Shown: positions 32,698 through 43,029 of the stretch, piece after piece | How positions within the stretch are numbered: position 1 is the stretch's first letter | Layout of the letters: every line of letters starts with the position of its first letter | DNA from: Actinoallomurus vinaceus | GTDB lineage: Bacteria > Actinomycetota > Actinomycetes > Streptosporangiales > Streptosporangiaceae | Assembly: GCF_039542055.1 (NCBI RefSeq) | Contig: NZ_BAABHK010000001.1 | Location: 744,001-808,000 of the forward strand | Direction: 5' to 3' | Length of the DNA: 64,000 nt | The notes under the pieces: model-generated | Database searches by the model: none | Seen by the model: the letters and a program-made list of their open reading frames with translations, nothing else | Told to the model about the DNA's origin: nothing | Made by a program: the position numbers and the translations under genes

Positions 32698-32701
<4 letters not shown>
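32033..32701 (+). CDS. nuoE: NADH-quinone oxidoreductase subunit E
   Basis: 222 residues, 24-kDa subunit with the N1a [2Fe-2S] cluster; ligands are in CINTLCAVMGG (CxxxxC) and CNAACDFAP (CxxxC). The C-terminal ~70 residues after the ferredoxin fold are an actinobacterial extension. ATGA overlap with nuoD. Confidence 0.95.
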
Positions 32702-33992
<1,291 letters not shown>

Positions 33993-33996
<4 letters not shown>

Positions 33997-36434
33997 CCGT
34001 TACCGACAGCACCGGGGTCGAGAAGCGCGAGGACCTGATCACCGTCACGATCGACGGCTTCGAGGTCAGCGTTCCGAAGGGCACGCTGATCATCCGGGCC
34101 GCCGAGCTGCTCGGCATCCAGATCCCGCGGTTCTGCGACCACCCGCTGCTCGACCCCGTCGGCGCCTGCCGCCAGTGCCTGGTGGAGATCCCGGACGCCG
34201 GCAACGGGCGGCCGATGCCCAAGCCGCAGGCGTCCTGCACCACCACGGTCATGCCGGGCATGGTGATCCAGACCCAGCTCACCTCGCCGGTGGCGGACAA
34301 GGCCCAGCACGGCGTGATGGAGCTGCTGCTCATCAACCACCCGCTGGACTGCCCGATCTGCGACAAGGGCGGCGAGTGCCCGCTGCAGAACCAGGCGATG
34401 TCCAACGGCCGCGGCGAGTCGCGGTTCGTCGAGACGAAGCGGACGTTCCCGAAGCCGGTCGCGCTCTCCACCGAGGTACTGCTGGACCGCGAGCGGTGCA
34501 TCCAGTGCGCCCGCTGCACCCGGTTCTCCGACCAGATCGCCGGCGACGCGTTCATCGACCTGTTCGAGCGCGGCGCCAAGGAGCAGGTCGGCACGGCCAC
34601 CGACGAGCCGTTCCAGTCGTACTTCTCCGGCAACACGGTGCAGATCTGCCCGGTCGGCGCACTGACCGGCGCGGCGTACCGCTTCCGCTCCCGGCCGTTC
34701 GACCTGGTGTCGACGCCGAGCGTCTGCGAGCACTGCGCCTCCGGCTGCGCCCAGCGCACCGACCACCGGCGCGGCAAGGTGACGCGCCGGCTGGCCGGTG
34801 ACGACCCGCAGGTCAACGAGGAGTGGAACTGCGACAAGGGCCGGTGGGCGTTCACGTACGCCACCCAGGCCGACCGCCTGACCCACCCGCTGATCCGTAA
34901 CGAGGACGGCGTGCTGGAGCCGGCGTCCTGGCCGGAGGCGCTGAGCGTCGCCGCCGAGGGCCTGGGCCGCGCCCGCGGCAAGGCGGGCGTGCTGACCGGC
35001 GGCCGCGTCACGCTCGAGGACGCCTACGCGTACAGCAAGTTCGCCCGGATCGCGCTCGGCACGAACGACATCGACTTCCGCGCCCGCGCGCACTCGGGCG
35101 AGGAGGCGGAGTTCCTCGCCGCGACCGTCGCCGGTCGGCCGATCACGGTGTCCTACGCGGATCTGGAGAAGGCCCCCGCGGTGCTGCTCGCCGGCTTCGA
35201 GCCGGAGGAGGAGTCGCCGATCGTCTTCCTGCGGCTCCGCAAGGCGGCCCGCAAGCACGGCCTCAAGGTCTACTCCGTCGCCCCCTACGCCACCCGCAGC
35301 CTGGGCAAGATGTCCGGCACACTGCTGAAGACGGCCCCGGGCGCCGAGGCCGAGACGCTCGGCGACCTGATCACCGGCACCAGCCTGGACGACGCGGGCA
35401 AGGCCGCGGCCGAGCTCCTCAAGGCCGAGGGCGCGATCGTGCTCATCGGCGAGCGGCTCGCCACGGTGCCCGGCGCGCTGTCGGCCGCCGGCCGCCTGGC
35501 CACGGCCACCGGCGCCCGCCTCGCGTGGATCCCGCGCCGGGCCGGTGAGCGCGGCGCCGTCGAGGCGGGCGCGCTGCCGACCCTGCTGCCGATCGGCCGC
35601 CCGGTCACCGACGCCTCGGCGCGCGCCGAGGTCGCCCGCGCCTGGACCGTGAGCGGCCTGCCGGAGACGCCGGGCCGCGACACCGAGGGCATCCTCGCCG
35701 CCGCGCGGGACGGGAAGATCGACGCGCTGCTCGTCGGCGGCGTCGACCCGTACGACCTGCCAGACCCGGTCGCCGCGCTGGAGGCGCTGGAGAACACCCC
35801 GTTCATCGTCAGCCTCGAGCAGCGGGTCAGCGCGGTCACCGACCGCGCGGACGTGGTGCTGCCGGTCGCGACGGTGACGCAGAAGGCCGGGACGTTCGTC
35901 AACTGGGAGGGCCGCGGCCGCCAGTTCGACGTCGTGCTGAAGACTCCCGGCGTGATGTCGGACCTGAAGGTGCTGGCCGCCATCGCCGACCAGCTCGACG
36001 TCCACCTGGGCCTGCCGGACTCGGCGGCGGCCCGCCGCGAGCTCGCCGCGCTCGGCGCGTTCCGCGGCGACCGGCCGAGCCTGCCGAGCGTGCCCGCCGC
36101 CGTTCCCGCCGACCCGGGCAAGGGCGAGGCGCTGCTGGCGACCTGGCGGATGCTGCTCGACGCGGGCCGGATGCAGGACGGCGAGCCGTACCTCGCGGGC
36201 ACCGCGAAGGCGGCGGTCGCCCGCCTGAGCGCGGCGACGGCCGAGGAGATCGCAGTGGACGGGAAGGTCACCGTGGCCACGGCGCACGGCGAGATCACCC
36301 TTCCGCTGGAGATCGTCGACATGCCGGATCGCGTGGTCTGGCTGCCTGAGAACTCCCCGGGCTGCGCGGTCCACCGGGACCTGGGCGTTTCGGCCGGGGC
36401 GGTCGTGAAGATCCAGAACGGGAGCGTCGCATGA
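33993..36434 (+). CDS. nuoG: NADH-quinone oxidoreductase subunit G
   Basis: 813 residues, 75-kDa subunit. The N-terminal [2Fe-2S] has Cys in RFCDHPLLDPVGACRQCLVE. Further clusters use CPICDKGGECPLQ and CIQCARCTRFSD with CPVGALT. A CxxCxxxC-x27-C set (CEHCASGC ... WNCDKG) supplies the extra N7 cluster known from E. coli and Thermus. A molybdopterin-oxidoreductase-like domain forms the rest. GTGA overlap with nuoF. Confidence 0.95.
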
Positions 36435-37777
36435 ACGCCACCCACGTCCTCGCCGAGGGCGCCACGCTGAACAGCTTCGGCCACGACCCGTGGTGGCTGA
36501 TCGGCGCCAAGGCACTGGTGATCTTCGTGTTCCTGCTGCTGACGGTGCTGATCACCGTCTGGGCGGAGCGCCGGATCATCGGCCGGATGCAGCTGCGGCC
36601 CGGCCCGAACCGCGCCGGCCCCTTCGGCATCCTGCAGGCGCTGTTCGACGGCATCAAGGGCGCGCTGAAGGAAGACATCGTCCCGCGCGGCGTGGACAAG
36701 GTGGTGTTCTTCCTCGCGCCGATCCTCGCCGCCGCGCCCGCGATGGTGTCGTTCTCGATCATCCCGTGGGGCGGGGTCGTCTCGATCGGCGGGCACAAGA
36801 CGCCGCTGCAGCTGGCCGACCTGCCGGTCGCGGTGCTGCTGCCGCTGGCGATGGCCTCGATCGGCGTGTACGGCTTCGTGCTCGCCGGCTGGTCGTCGAT
36901 GTCGCCGTACGCCCTGCTCGGCGGTCTGCGCTCCAGCGCTCAGGTGATCTCGTACGAGATCGCGATGGGCCTGTCGTTCGTGGCGGTGTTCCTGTTCGCC
37001 GGGACGCTGTCCACCTCGGAGATCGTCGCGGCGCAGGCGCACGGCAGCGCCTTCAAGGTCGCCGGGATGACGTTCCACACGCCGTCCTGGTACGCGATCC
37101 TGCTGCTGCCGTCGTTCGTGATCTACATCTTCACGATGATGGGGGAGTCCGGCCGTATCCCGTTCGACCTGCCCGAGGGCGAGGGCGAGCTGGTCGCCGG
37201 CTACCACACCGAGTACTCGTCGCTGAAGTTCATGATGTTCTACCTCGCCGAGTACGTGAACATGACGACGCTCTCGGCGCTGTGCGTGACGCTGTTCCTC
37301 GGCGGCTACCGCGCCCCGTGGCCGATCACCTGGTTCTGGTCCGGCGCCAACGCCGGCTGGTGGCCGATCCTGTGGTTCCTCATCAAGATCTGGATGTTCA
37401 CCTTCTTCTTCATCTGGCTGCGCGCCGCCCTGCCGCGGGTCCGCTACGACCAGCTGATGAAGCTCGGCTGGAAGGTCCTCATCCCGGTCTCGCTCGGCTG
37501 GATCCTCTTCGTGTCGGCGGTGCGTGCCCTGCGCAACGAGAGGCACGACGTCGTGCCGATCATGCTGATCGCCGCCGTGGTCGCCCTGCTCCTGCTGCTC
37601 GGCTCGTTCGTCTGGGAGCGGACGTCGGCGGGCGAGGCGGTGCCGGAGGAGGCCGAGGCCGGGGCCGATGGCGACCCGATGGCGGGCGGGTTCCCGGTGC
37701 CGCCGCTCGACGCGCCGCACTACCACGGCGTCGGCAACGCCCGTGCGTCCAACTCTGCGGAGGCCACCCGTGCTTGA
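36431..37777 (+). CDS. nuoH: NADH-quinone oxidoreductase subunit H
   Basis: 448 residues, eight or more membrane helices. Conserved cytoplasmic loops are ERRIIGRMQLRPGPNRAGP and ESGRIPFDLPEGEGELVAGY, lining the quinone channel. It ends in an actinobacterial tail with one more hydrophobic segment and a polar ~60-residue C-terminus. ATGA overlap with nuoG; nuoI starts inside its last codons. Confidence 0.95.
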   Translation: MNATHVLAEGATLNSFGHDPWWLIGAKALVIFVFLLLTVLITVWAERRIIGRMQLRPGPNRAGPFGILQALFDGIKGALKEDIVPRGVDKVVFFLAPILAAAPAMVSFSIIPWGGVVSIGGHKTPLQLADLPVAVLLPLAMASIGVYGFVLAGWSSMSPYALLGGLRSSAQVISYEIAMGLSFVAVFLFAGTLSTSEIVAAQAHGSAFKVAGMTFHTPSWYAILLLPSFVIYIFTMMGESGRIPFDLPEGEGELVAGYHTEYSSLKFMMFYLAEYVNMTTLSALCVTLFLGGYRAPWPITWFWSGANAGWWPILWFLIKIWMFTFFFIWLRAALPRVRYDQLMKLGWKVLIPVSLGWILFVSAVRALRNERHDVVPIMLIAAVVALLLLLGSFVWERTSAGEAVPEEAEAGADGDPMAGGFPVPPLDAPHYHGVGNARASNSAEATRA

Positions 37778-38297
37778 TTTCCTGAACCCGATCAAGGGGT
37801 TCGGCGTCGCTTTCCACCAGATGCTCAGCAAGACCGAGGTGGTGGAGTACCCCGAGGTCAAGAAGCCGACGGCGCCACGCTTCCACGGCCGTCACCAGCT
37901 GAACCGCTGGCCCGACGGCCTGGAGAAGTGCGTCGGCTGCGAGCTGTGCGCGTGGGCCTGTCCGGCGGACGCGATCTACGTCGAGGGCGCGGACAACACC
38001 GAGGAGGAGCGGTTCTCCCCGGGTGAGCGCTACGGCCGCGTCTACCAGATCAACTACCTGCGGTGCATCCTCTGCGGGCTGTGCATCGAGGCGTGCCCGA
38101 CGCGGGCGCTCACGATGACCAACGAGTACGAGCTCGCCGACGACAGCCGCGAGAGCCTCATCTACACCAAGGAGATGCTGCTCGCGCCGCTGATCGAGGG
38201 CATGGAGGCTCCGCCGCACGAGATGCGTCTCGGCGAGACCGAGGAGGACTACTACCTCCTCGGCGCCAAGAGCGAATCCAAGGACGGTGCCAAATGA
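37770..38297 (+). CDS. nuoI: NADH-quinone oxidoreductase subunit I
   Basis: 175 residues, two [4Fe-4S] ferredoxin motifs (CVGCELCAWACP and CILCGLCIEACP) for clusters N6a/N6b in the connecting domain. The GTG start overlaps the nuoH 3' end by 8 bp. The acidic C-terminal tail is usual for this subunit in actinobacteria. Confidence 0.95.
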   Translation: MLDFLNPIKGFGVAFHQMLSKTEVVEYPEVKKPTAPRFHGRHQLNRWPDGLEKCVGCELCAWACPADAIYVEGADNTEEERFSPGERYGRVYQINYLRCILCGLCIEACPTRALTMTNEYELADDSRESLIYTKEMLLAPLIEGMEAPPHEMRLGETEEDYYLLGAKSESKDGAK

Positions 38298-39124
38298 CCG
38301 GGGTAGTCGCCGCGGGCGCGCACCAGACCGGCGAGAGCGCGATCTTCTGGATCCTCGCGATCGTCTCGGTCGGGGCGGCCCTCGGCATGATCCTCACGCG
38401 TAAGGCCGTGCACGCTGCGCTGATGCTGGCCGCGGTGATGTTCTCGCTCGCGGTGCTGTACGCCGTTAACGAGGCGCCGTTCCTGGCGCTCGTGCAGGTG
38501 ATCGTCTACACCGGCGCGGTGCTGATGCTCTTCCTGTTCGTCGTCATGATCATCGGTGTCAGCTCGACCGAATCCCTGGTCGAGACGATCAGGGGGCAGC
38601 GCGTCGCCGCCGCCATCGTGGGCATCGGCTTCGCGGTCCTGCTGTTCGTCGGGTTCGGCCACGCGACGCTGCCGAAGTCGGCCGGTCTGAAGGACGCCAA
38701 CGCCAACGGCGGCAACGTCATGGGCCTGGCGCGGCTGATCTTCACCAAGTACGTCTTCGCGTTCGAGGTGACCAGCGCCCTGCTGATCACAGCGGCGCTG
38801 GGCGCGATGGTGCTGGCGCACCGCGAGCGGCTCCGCCCGAAGCCGACGCAGAAGCAGCTGTCGATGGCGCGGATCAAGAGCGACCGCGTCTCGCCGCTGC
38901 CGCCGCCCGGCACGTACGCCCGCCACAACGCCGTCGACATGCCGGCCCTGCTGCCGGACGGCAGCATCTCCGAGCTGTCGGTCAGCCCGGTCATCGCCCG
39001 GCGCCGTACCGGCGAGCACGAGGACCTTCACGGCACCACGCCCGAGGCCGCCGTCGAGCGCGAGACCAGGACGGTCAAGGCCGTGATCGAGAAGCCGGTC
39101 GAGGTCGAGGAGGAGGAACAGTGA
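38294..39124 (+). CDS. nuoJ: NADH-quinone oxidoreductase subunit J
   Basis: 276 residues, five membrane helices including LVQVIVYTGAVLMLFLFVVM, the pi-bulge helix near the quinone cavity. A polar C-terminal extension (~195-276) contains the acidic end VEVEEEEQ and is longer than E. coli NuoJ. ATGA overlap with nuoI. Confidence 0.94.
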   Translation: MTGVVAAGAHQTGESAIFWILAIVSVGAALGMILTRKAVHAALMLAAVMFSLAVLYAVNEAPFLALVQVIVYTGAVLMLFLFVVMIIGVSSTESLVETIRGQRVAAAIVGIGFAVLLFVGFGHATLPKSAGLKDANANGGNVMGLARLIFTKYVFAFEVTSALLITAALGAMVLAHRERLRPKPTQKQLSMARIKSDRVSPLPPPGTYARHNAVDMPALLPDGSISELSVSPVIARRRTGEHEDLHGTTPEAAVERETRTVKAVIEKPVEVEEEEQ

Positions 39125-39417
39125 CGAGCCACTATCTGGTTCTGTCCGCCATCCTGTTCACGATCGGCGGGATCGGCGTGCTCATCCGCCGCAACGCCAT
39201 CGTGGTCTTCATGTGCGTCGAGCTCATGCTCAACGCCACCAACCTGGCGTTCGTGAGCTTCGCCCGCATGCACGGCAGCCTCGACGGGCAGATCATCGCG
39301 TTCTTCGTGATGGTCGTCGCCGCGGCCGAGGTCGTCGTCGGACTGGCGATCATCATGACGATCTTCCGGAGCAGGAAGTCCTCGTCGGTCGACGACGCCA
39401 ACCTGCTGAAGTACTGA
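39121..39417 (+). CDS. nuoK: NADH-quinone oxidoreductase subunit K
   Basis: 98 residues, three membrane helices. Conserved Glu are in VVFMCVELMLNATNLAFV and MVVAAAEVVVGLAII, part of the proton path. GTGA overlap with nuoJ. Length is standard. Confidence 0.95.
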   Translation: MTSHYLVLSAILFTIGGIGVLIRRNAIVVFMCVELMLNATNLAFVSFARMHGSLDGQIIAFFVMVVAAAEVVVGLAIIMTIFRSRKSSSVDDANLLKY

Positions 39418-39427
39418 GGACATCTCG

Positions 39428-41368
39428 ATGACCACGATGAACGCTGTTCTTGCCGCCGCGGGGCCGGAACTCCACCCCCAGGCGGCCGAGGGCGTCCAGT
39501 CCGCCGCCTGGCTGCTGATCGCCCTGCCGCTGGCCGGCGCGGCGATCCTGCTGCTGAGCGGGCGCCGCACCGACAAGTGGGGCCACCTGCTGGGCACCGC
39601 GATGTCCCTCGGGGCCTTCGTCGTCGGTGTCCTCACGTTCGTGCAGATGCTGGGCCAGTCGGCCGAGGGGCGCAGCCGGTTCGTGCACCTCTTCGAGTAC
39701 ATCCCGGCCGGGTCCCTGAAGATCAATATGAACCTGCTGATCGACCCGTTGTCGATCAGCTTCGTGCTGTTGATCACAGGCGTCGGCTCGCTGATCCACA
39801 TCTACTCGATCGGCTACATGAGCCACGACCCGGACCGGCGGCGGTTCTTCGCCTACCTGAACCTGTTCGTGGCGGCGATGCTGCTGCTCGTGCTCGCCGA
39901 CAACTACGTGGGCCTGTACATCGGCTGGGAGGGCGTCGGTCTCGCCTCGTACCTGCTGATCGGGTTCTGGCAGCACAAGCCGAGCGCGGCCACCGCGGCC
40001 AAGAAGGCGTTCATCGTCAACCGGGTCGGCGACTTCGGCCTGTCCGTCGCGGTCATGGTGATGTTCGCGACGTTCGGCTCGGTGAGCTTCCAGGACGTCT
40101 TCGGGCACGCCTCGGAGGCGTCGCAGGGCACCATCACCGCGATCGGCCTGCTGCTCCTGCTCGGCGCCTGCGGTAAGTCCGCGCAGCTGCCGCTGCAGTC
40201 CTGGCTTCTGGACGCCATGGAGGGCCCGACCCCGGTGTCGGCGCTCATCCACGCGGCGACCATGGTCACCGCGGGCGTCTACCTGATCGTCCGCTCGCAC
40301 GTCATCTTCGAGCTGTCGCCGGACGCGCGGCTGCTCGTCACGATCGTCGGCGTCGCCACGCTCCTCGCCGGTGCGCTCATCGGTTGCGCCAAGGACGACA
40401 TCAAGAAGGCCCTCGCCGGCTCGACGATGTCGCAGATCGGCTACATGGTGCTGGCCGCCGGCCTCGGCCGCCCCGGCTACGTCTTCGCGATCGCGCACCT
40501 CATCGCGCACGGCTTCTTCAAGGCCGGCCTGTTCCTCGGCGCCGGCTCGGTCATGCACGCGATGAACGACGACGTCGACATGCGCAAGTACGGCGGGCTG
40601 CGGAAGGTCATGCCGATCACGTTCGCGACGTTCGGCCTCGGCTACCTCGCCATCATCGGCTTCCCGGGCCTGTCCGGCTGGTGGACCAAGGACGGCATCA
40701 TCGACGCCGCCTTCGAGAAGGGCGGCACGTCCGGTCAGATCCTCGGCTGGCTCGCGCTGCTCGGCGCCGGCATCACCGCGTACTACATGTCACGCGTGAT
40801 GTTCATGACGTTCTTCGGCGAGAAGCGCTGGGACGAGGACGTGCACCCGCACGAGTCGCCGAAGGTCATGACGATCCCGCTGATCCTCCTGGCCATCGGC
40901 TCGATCGCGGGCGGTGCCTTCCTCATCGCCGGCGACCGGTTCGCGAAGTTCCTCGCACCGGTCGTGGGCGAGCCGGAGGGGGCGCACAAGCTGGTGACGC
41001 CGTACACGATCATCGTGTTCGCGCTCATGGTGGTCGGCATCGGCATCGCGTACCTGCAGTACCTGCGACGTCCGGTCCCGCGCACCGCCCCGGCGGGCAA
41101 CCCCGCGGTCACCTTCGCCCGGAAGGACCTGTACGGCGACGCGCTCAACGAGTCGCTGTTCATGCGGCCCGGCCAGTGGCTGACCCGCCTCACCGTCTAC
41201 TTCGACAACCGCGGCGTCGACGGCCTCGTCAACGGCCTCGCCGCGTTCATCGGAGGGACGTCCGGGAGGGTGCGGCGCGTGCAGACGGGCTTCGTCCGCT
41301 CGTACGCACTGTCCATGTTCATCGGCGCTGCCCTCGTGGTCGGTGCCCTTTTCCTGGTGAGGATCTAG
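39428..41368 (+). CDS. nuoL: NADH-quinone oxidoreductase subunit L
   Basis: 646 residues, antiporter-like distal subunit with ~14-16 helices and the lateral amphipathic helix near the C-terminus. The proton-path Glu is in YIGWEGVGLASYLLIGFW; SAQLPLQSWLLDAMEGPTP and LIHAATMVTAGVYL are further signatures. Its start has GAGGA 7 nt upstream, inside the nuoK stop region. Confidence 0.95.
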   Translation: MTTMNAVLAAAGPELHPQAAEGVQSAAWLLIALPLAGAAILLLSGRRTDKWGHLLGTAMSLGAFVVGVLTFVQMLGQSAEGRSRFVHLFEYIPAGSLKINMNLLIDPLSISFVLLITGVGSLIHIYSIGYMSHDPDRRRFFAYLNLFVAAMLLLVLADNYVGLYIGWEGVGLASYLLIGFWQHKPSAATAAKKAFIVNRVGDFGLSVAVMVMFATFGSVSFQDVFGHASEASQGTITAIGLLLLLGACGKSAQLPLQSWLLDAMEGPTPVSALIHAATMVTAGVYLIVRSHVIFELSPDARLLVTIVGVATLLAGALIGCAKDDIKKALAGSTMSQIGYMVLAAGLGRPGYVFAIAHLIAHGFFKAGLFLGAGSVMHAMNDDVDMRKYGGLRKVMPITFATFGLGYLAIIGFPGLSGWWTKDGIIDAAFEKGGTSGQILGWLALLGAGITAYYMSRVMFMTFFGEKRWDEDVHPHESPKVMTIPLILLAIGSIAGGAFLIAGDRFAKFLAPVVGEPEGAHKLVTPYTIIVFALMVVGIGIAYLQYLRRPVPRTAPAGNPAVTFARKDLYGDALNESLFMRPGQWLTRLTVYFDNRGVDGLVNGLAAFIGGTSGRVRRVQTGFVRSYALSMFIGAALVVGALFLVRI

Positions 41369-41408
41369 TGGTCGCCACGACTTCCCTGCCGCACCGGAAG
41401 GTCGCCTC

Positions 41409-42944
41409 ATGCTGACTGCCCTCATCGCGATACCCGCCATCGGGGCGCTGCTGGTCGCGCTGCTGCCGAAGGACAGCGACGAGCTGGCCAAGCGCGCCGC
41501 GCTCGTCGTCACGCTGATCGTCGCGGTGCTCGGCATCGTGATGGCGGCCGGTTTCAAGACGGACGGCGCGCGGTTCCAGTTCGTCGAGAAGTACTGGTGG
41601 ATCAAGCAGTTCGGCGTGCACTACGCGGTCGGCGTCGACGGCGTCGCGCTCGTGCTGATCCTGCTGTCCGTGATCCTGGTGCCGCTCGTCGTGCTGGCCT
41701 CCTGGACCGACGCGGGCCGCTCCGGCGGCGTCGACACCCCGCCGAAGCGGTCGGTGAAGACCTACTTCGCGCTGCTGCTCGCGCTCGAGGCGATGATGAT
41801 CGGCGTCTTCGCGGCGACCGACATCTTCCTCTTCTACGTCTTCTTCGAGGCGATGCTGATCCCGGTGTACTTCATCATCGGGTCCTACGGCGGGCCGCAG
41901 CGCTCGTACGCCGCGGTGAAGTTCCTGCTGTACTCGCTGTTCGGCGGTCTGCTGATGCTCGCCGCCGTCATCGGCCTGTACGTCGTGTCGGCCAACGCCG
42001 GCCACGGCACGTTCCTGTTCGACGAGCTGCGCACGCTGCACATCGCGCCGACCACCGCCAAGTGGCTGTTCCTCGGCTTCTTCATCGCCTTCGCGATCAA
42101 GGCGCCGCTGGTGCCGTTCCACACCTGGCTGCCGGACACCGCGGGCCAGGCGCCCGCCGGCGCCGCCGTGCTGATCGTCGGCGTGCTCGACAAGGTCGGC
42201 ACCTTCGGGATGCTGCGGTTCTGCCTTGAACTGTTCCCGGGCGCGGCCAAGTGGTTCACGCCGGTCGTGCTGACGCTGTCGGTGGTCGGCATCGTGTACG
42301 GCGCGGTCCTCGCGATCGGCCAGGTCGACATCAAGCGTCTGATCGCCTACACGTCGATCTCCCACTTCGGCTTCATCACGCTGGGCATCTTCGCGATGAC
42401 CACACAGGGCCAGAGCGGCGCGACGCTGTACATGGTCAACCACGGGTTCTCGACCGGCGCGCTGTTCCTGCTCGCCGGGTTCATGATCTCCCGTCGCGGG
42501 TCGGCGCGGATCGACGCGTACGGCGGCGTGCAGAAGGTCGCGCCGCTGCTGGCCGGGACCTTCCTCGTCGCGGGCCTGTCAGGCCTGTCGCTGCCGGGTC
42601 TGTCGAGCTTCGTCTCGGAGTTCCTGGTCCTGGTCGGCACGTTCACCCGCTACAAGGTGCCCGCGGTCATCGCGACGGTCGGCATCATCCTGGCCGCCGT
42701 CTACATCCTGTGGATGTACCAGCGGACCATGAACGGCCCGACCGCCGAGGCGGTCAAGGGCATGAGGGACCTGTCCAAGCGCGAGCTGATCGTCGTCGCG
42801 CCGATCATCGCGATCATCGTCGCGCTCGGCTTCTACCCGAAGCCGGTGCTGGACGTCATCAACCCGTCGGTGAAGCAGACCCTGGTCCAGGTCCACCAGC
42901 AGGACCCGAAGCCGACGATCGCCGAGAAGGGAAGCCACCAGTGA
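41409..42944 (+). CDS. nuoM: NADH-quinone oxidoreductase subunit M
   Basis: 511 residues, antiporter-like subunit. Signatures are YVFFEAMLIPVYFIIG with the conserved Glu, KAPLVPFHTWLPDTAGQAP, and SISHFGFITLGIF. GGAAGG lies 7 nt before the ATG. An 85-bp spacer, larger than any other nuo gap, separates it from nuoN. Confidence 0.95.
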   Translation: MLTALIAIPAIGALLVALLPKDSDELAKRAALVVTLIVAVLGIVMAAGFKTDGARFQFVEKYWWIKQFGVHYAVGVDGVALVLILLSVILVPLVVLASWTDAGRSGGVDTPPKRSVKTYFALLLALEAMMIGVFAATDIFLFYVFFEAMLIPVYFIIGSYGGPQRSYAAVKFLLYSLFGGLLMLAAVIGLYVVSANAGHGTFLFDELRTLHIAPTTAKWLFLGFFIAFAIKAPLVPFHTWLPDTAGQAPAGAAVLIVGVLDKVGTFGMLRFCLELFPGAAKWFTPVVLTLSVVGIVYGAVLAIGQVDIKRLIAYTSISHFGFITLGIFAMTTQGQSGATLYMVNHGFSTGALFLLAGFMISRRGSARIDAYGGVQKVAPLLAGTFLVAGLSGLSLPGLSSFVSEFLVLVGTFTRYKVPAVIATVGIILAAVYILWMYQRTMNGPTAEAVKGMRDLSKRELIVVAPIIAIIVALGFYPKPVLDVINPSVKQTLVQVHQQDPKPTIAEKGSHQ

Positions 42945-43029
42945 CCCGGAGCGAGTCCGCCGCAGCGAGCGGAGTCGTCGGTCGAGGGACGAGGCCGGCG
43001 GCGGAGCGAGTGAGAAGGGCGAGCGACCA
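42945..43029 (+). repeat. GAGCGAG-rich spacer between nuoM and nuoN
   Basis: Several GAGCGAG/GCGAGCG words occur, and both borders carry related sequences: GAGAAGGGAAGCCACCAGTGA at the nuoM end (42927 onward) and GAGAAGGGCGAGCGACCAGTGA at the nuoN start. This looks like a small insertion or expansion between duplicated ribosome-site sequences. Confidence 0.5.

Noticed and set aside
34000..37861. Very long minus-strand frames (over 850 codons) opposite nuoG and nuoH
   Set aside because: Shadow frames caused by high GC; no SD, no recognisable domains, and the sense strand encodes conserved complex I subunits.
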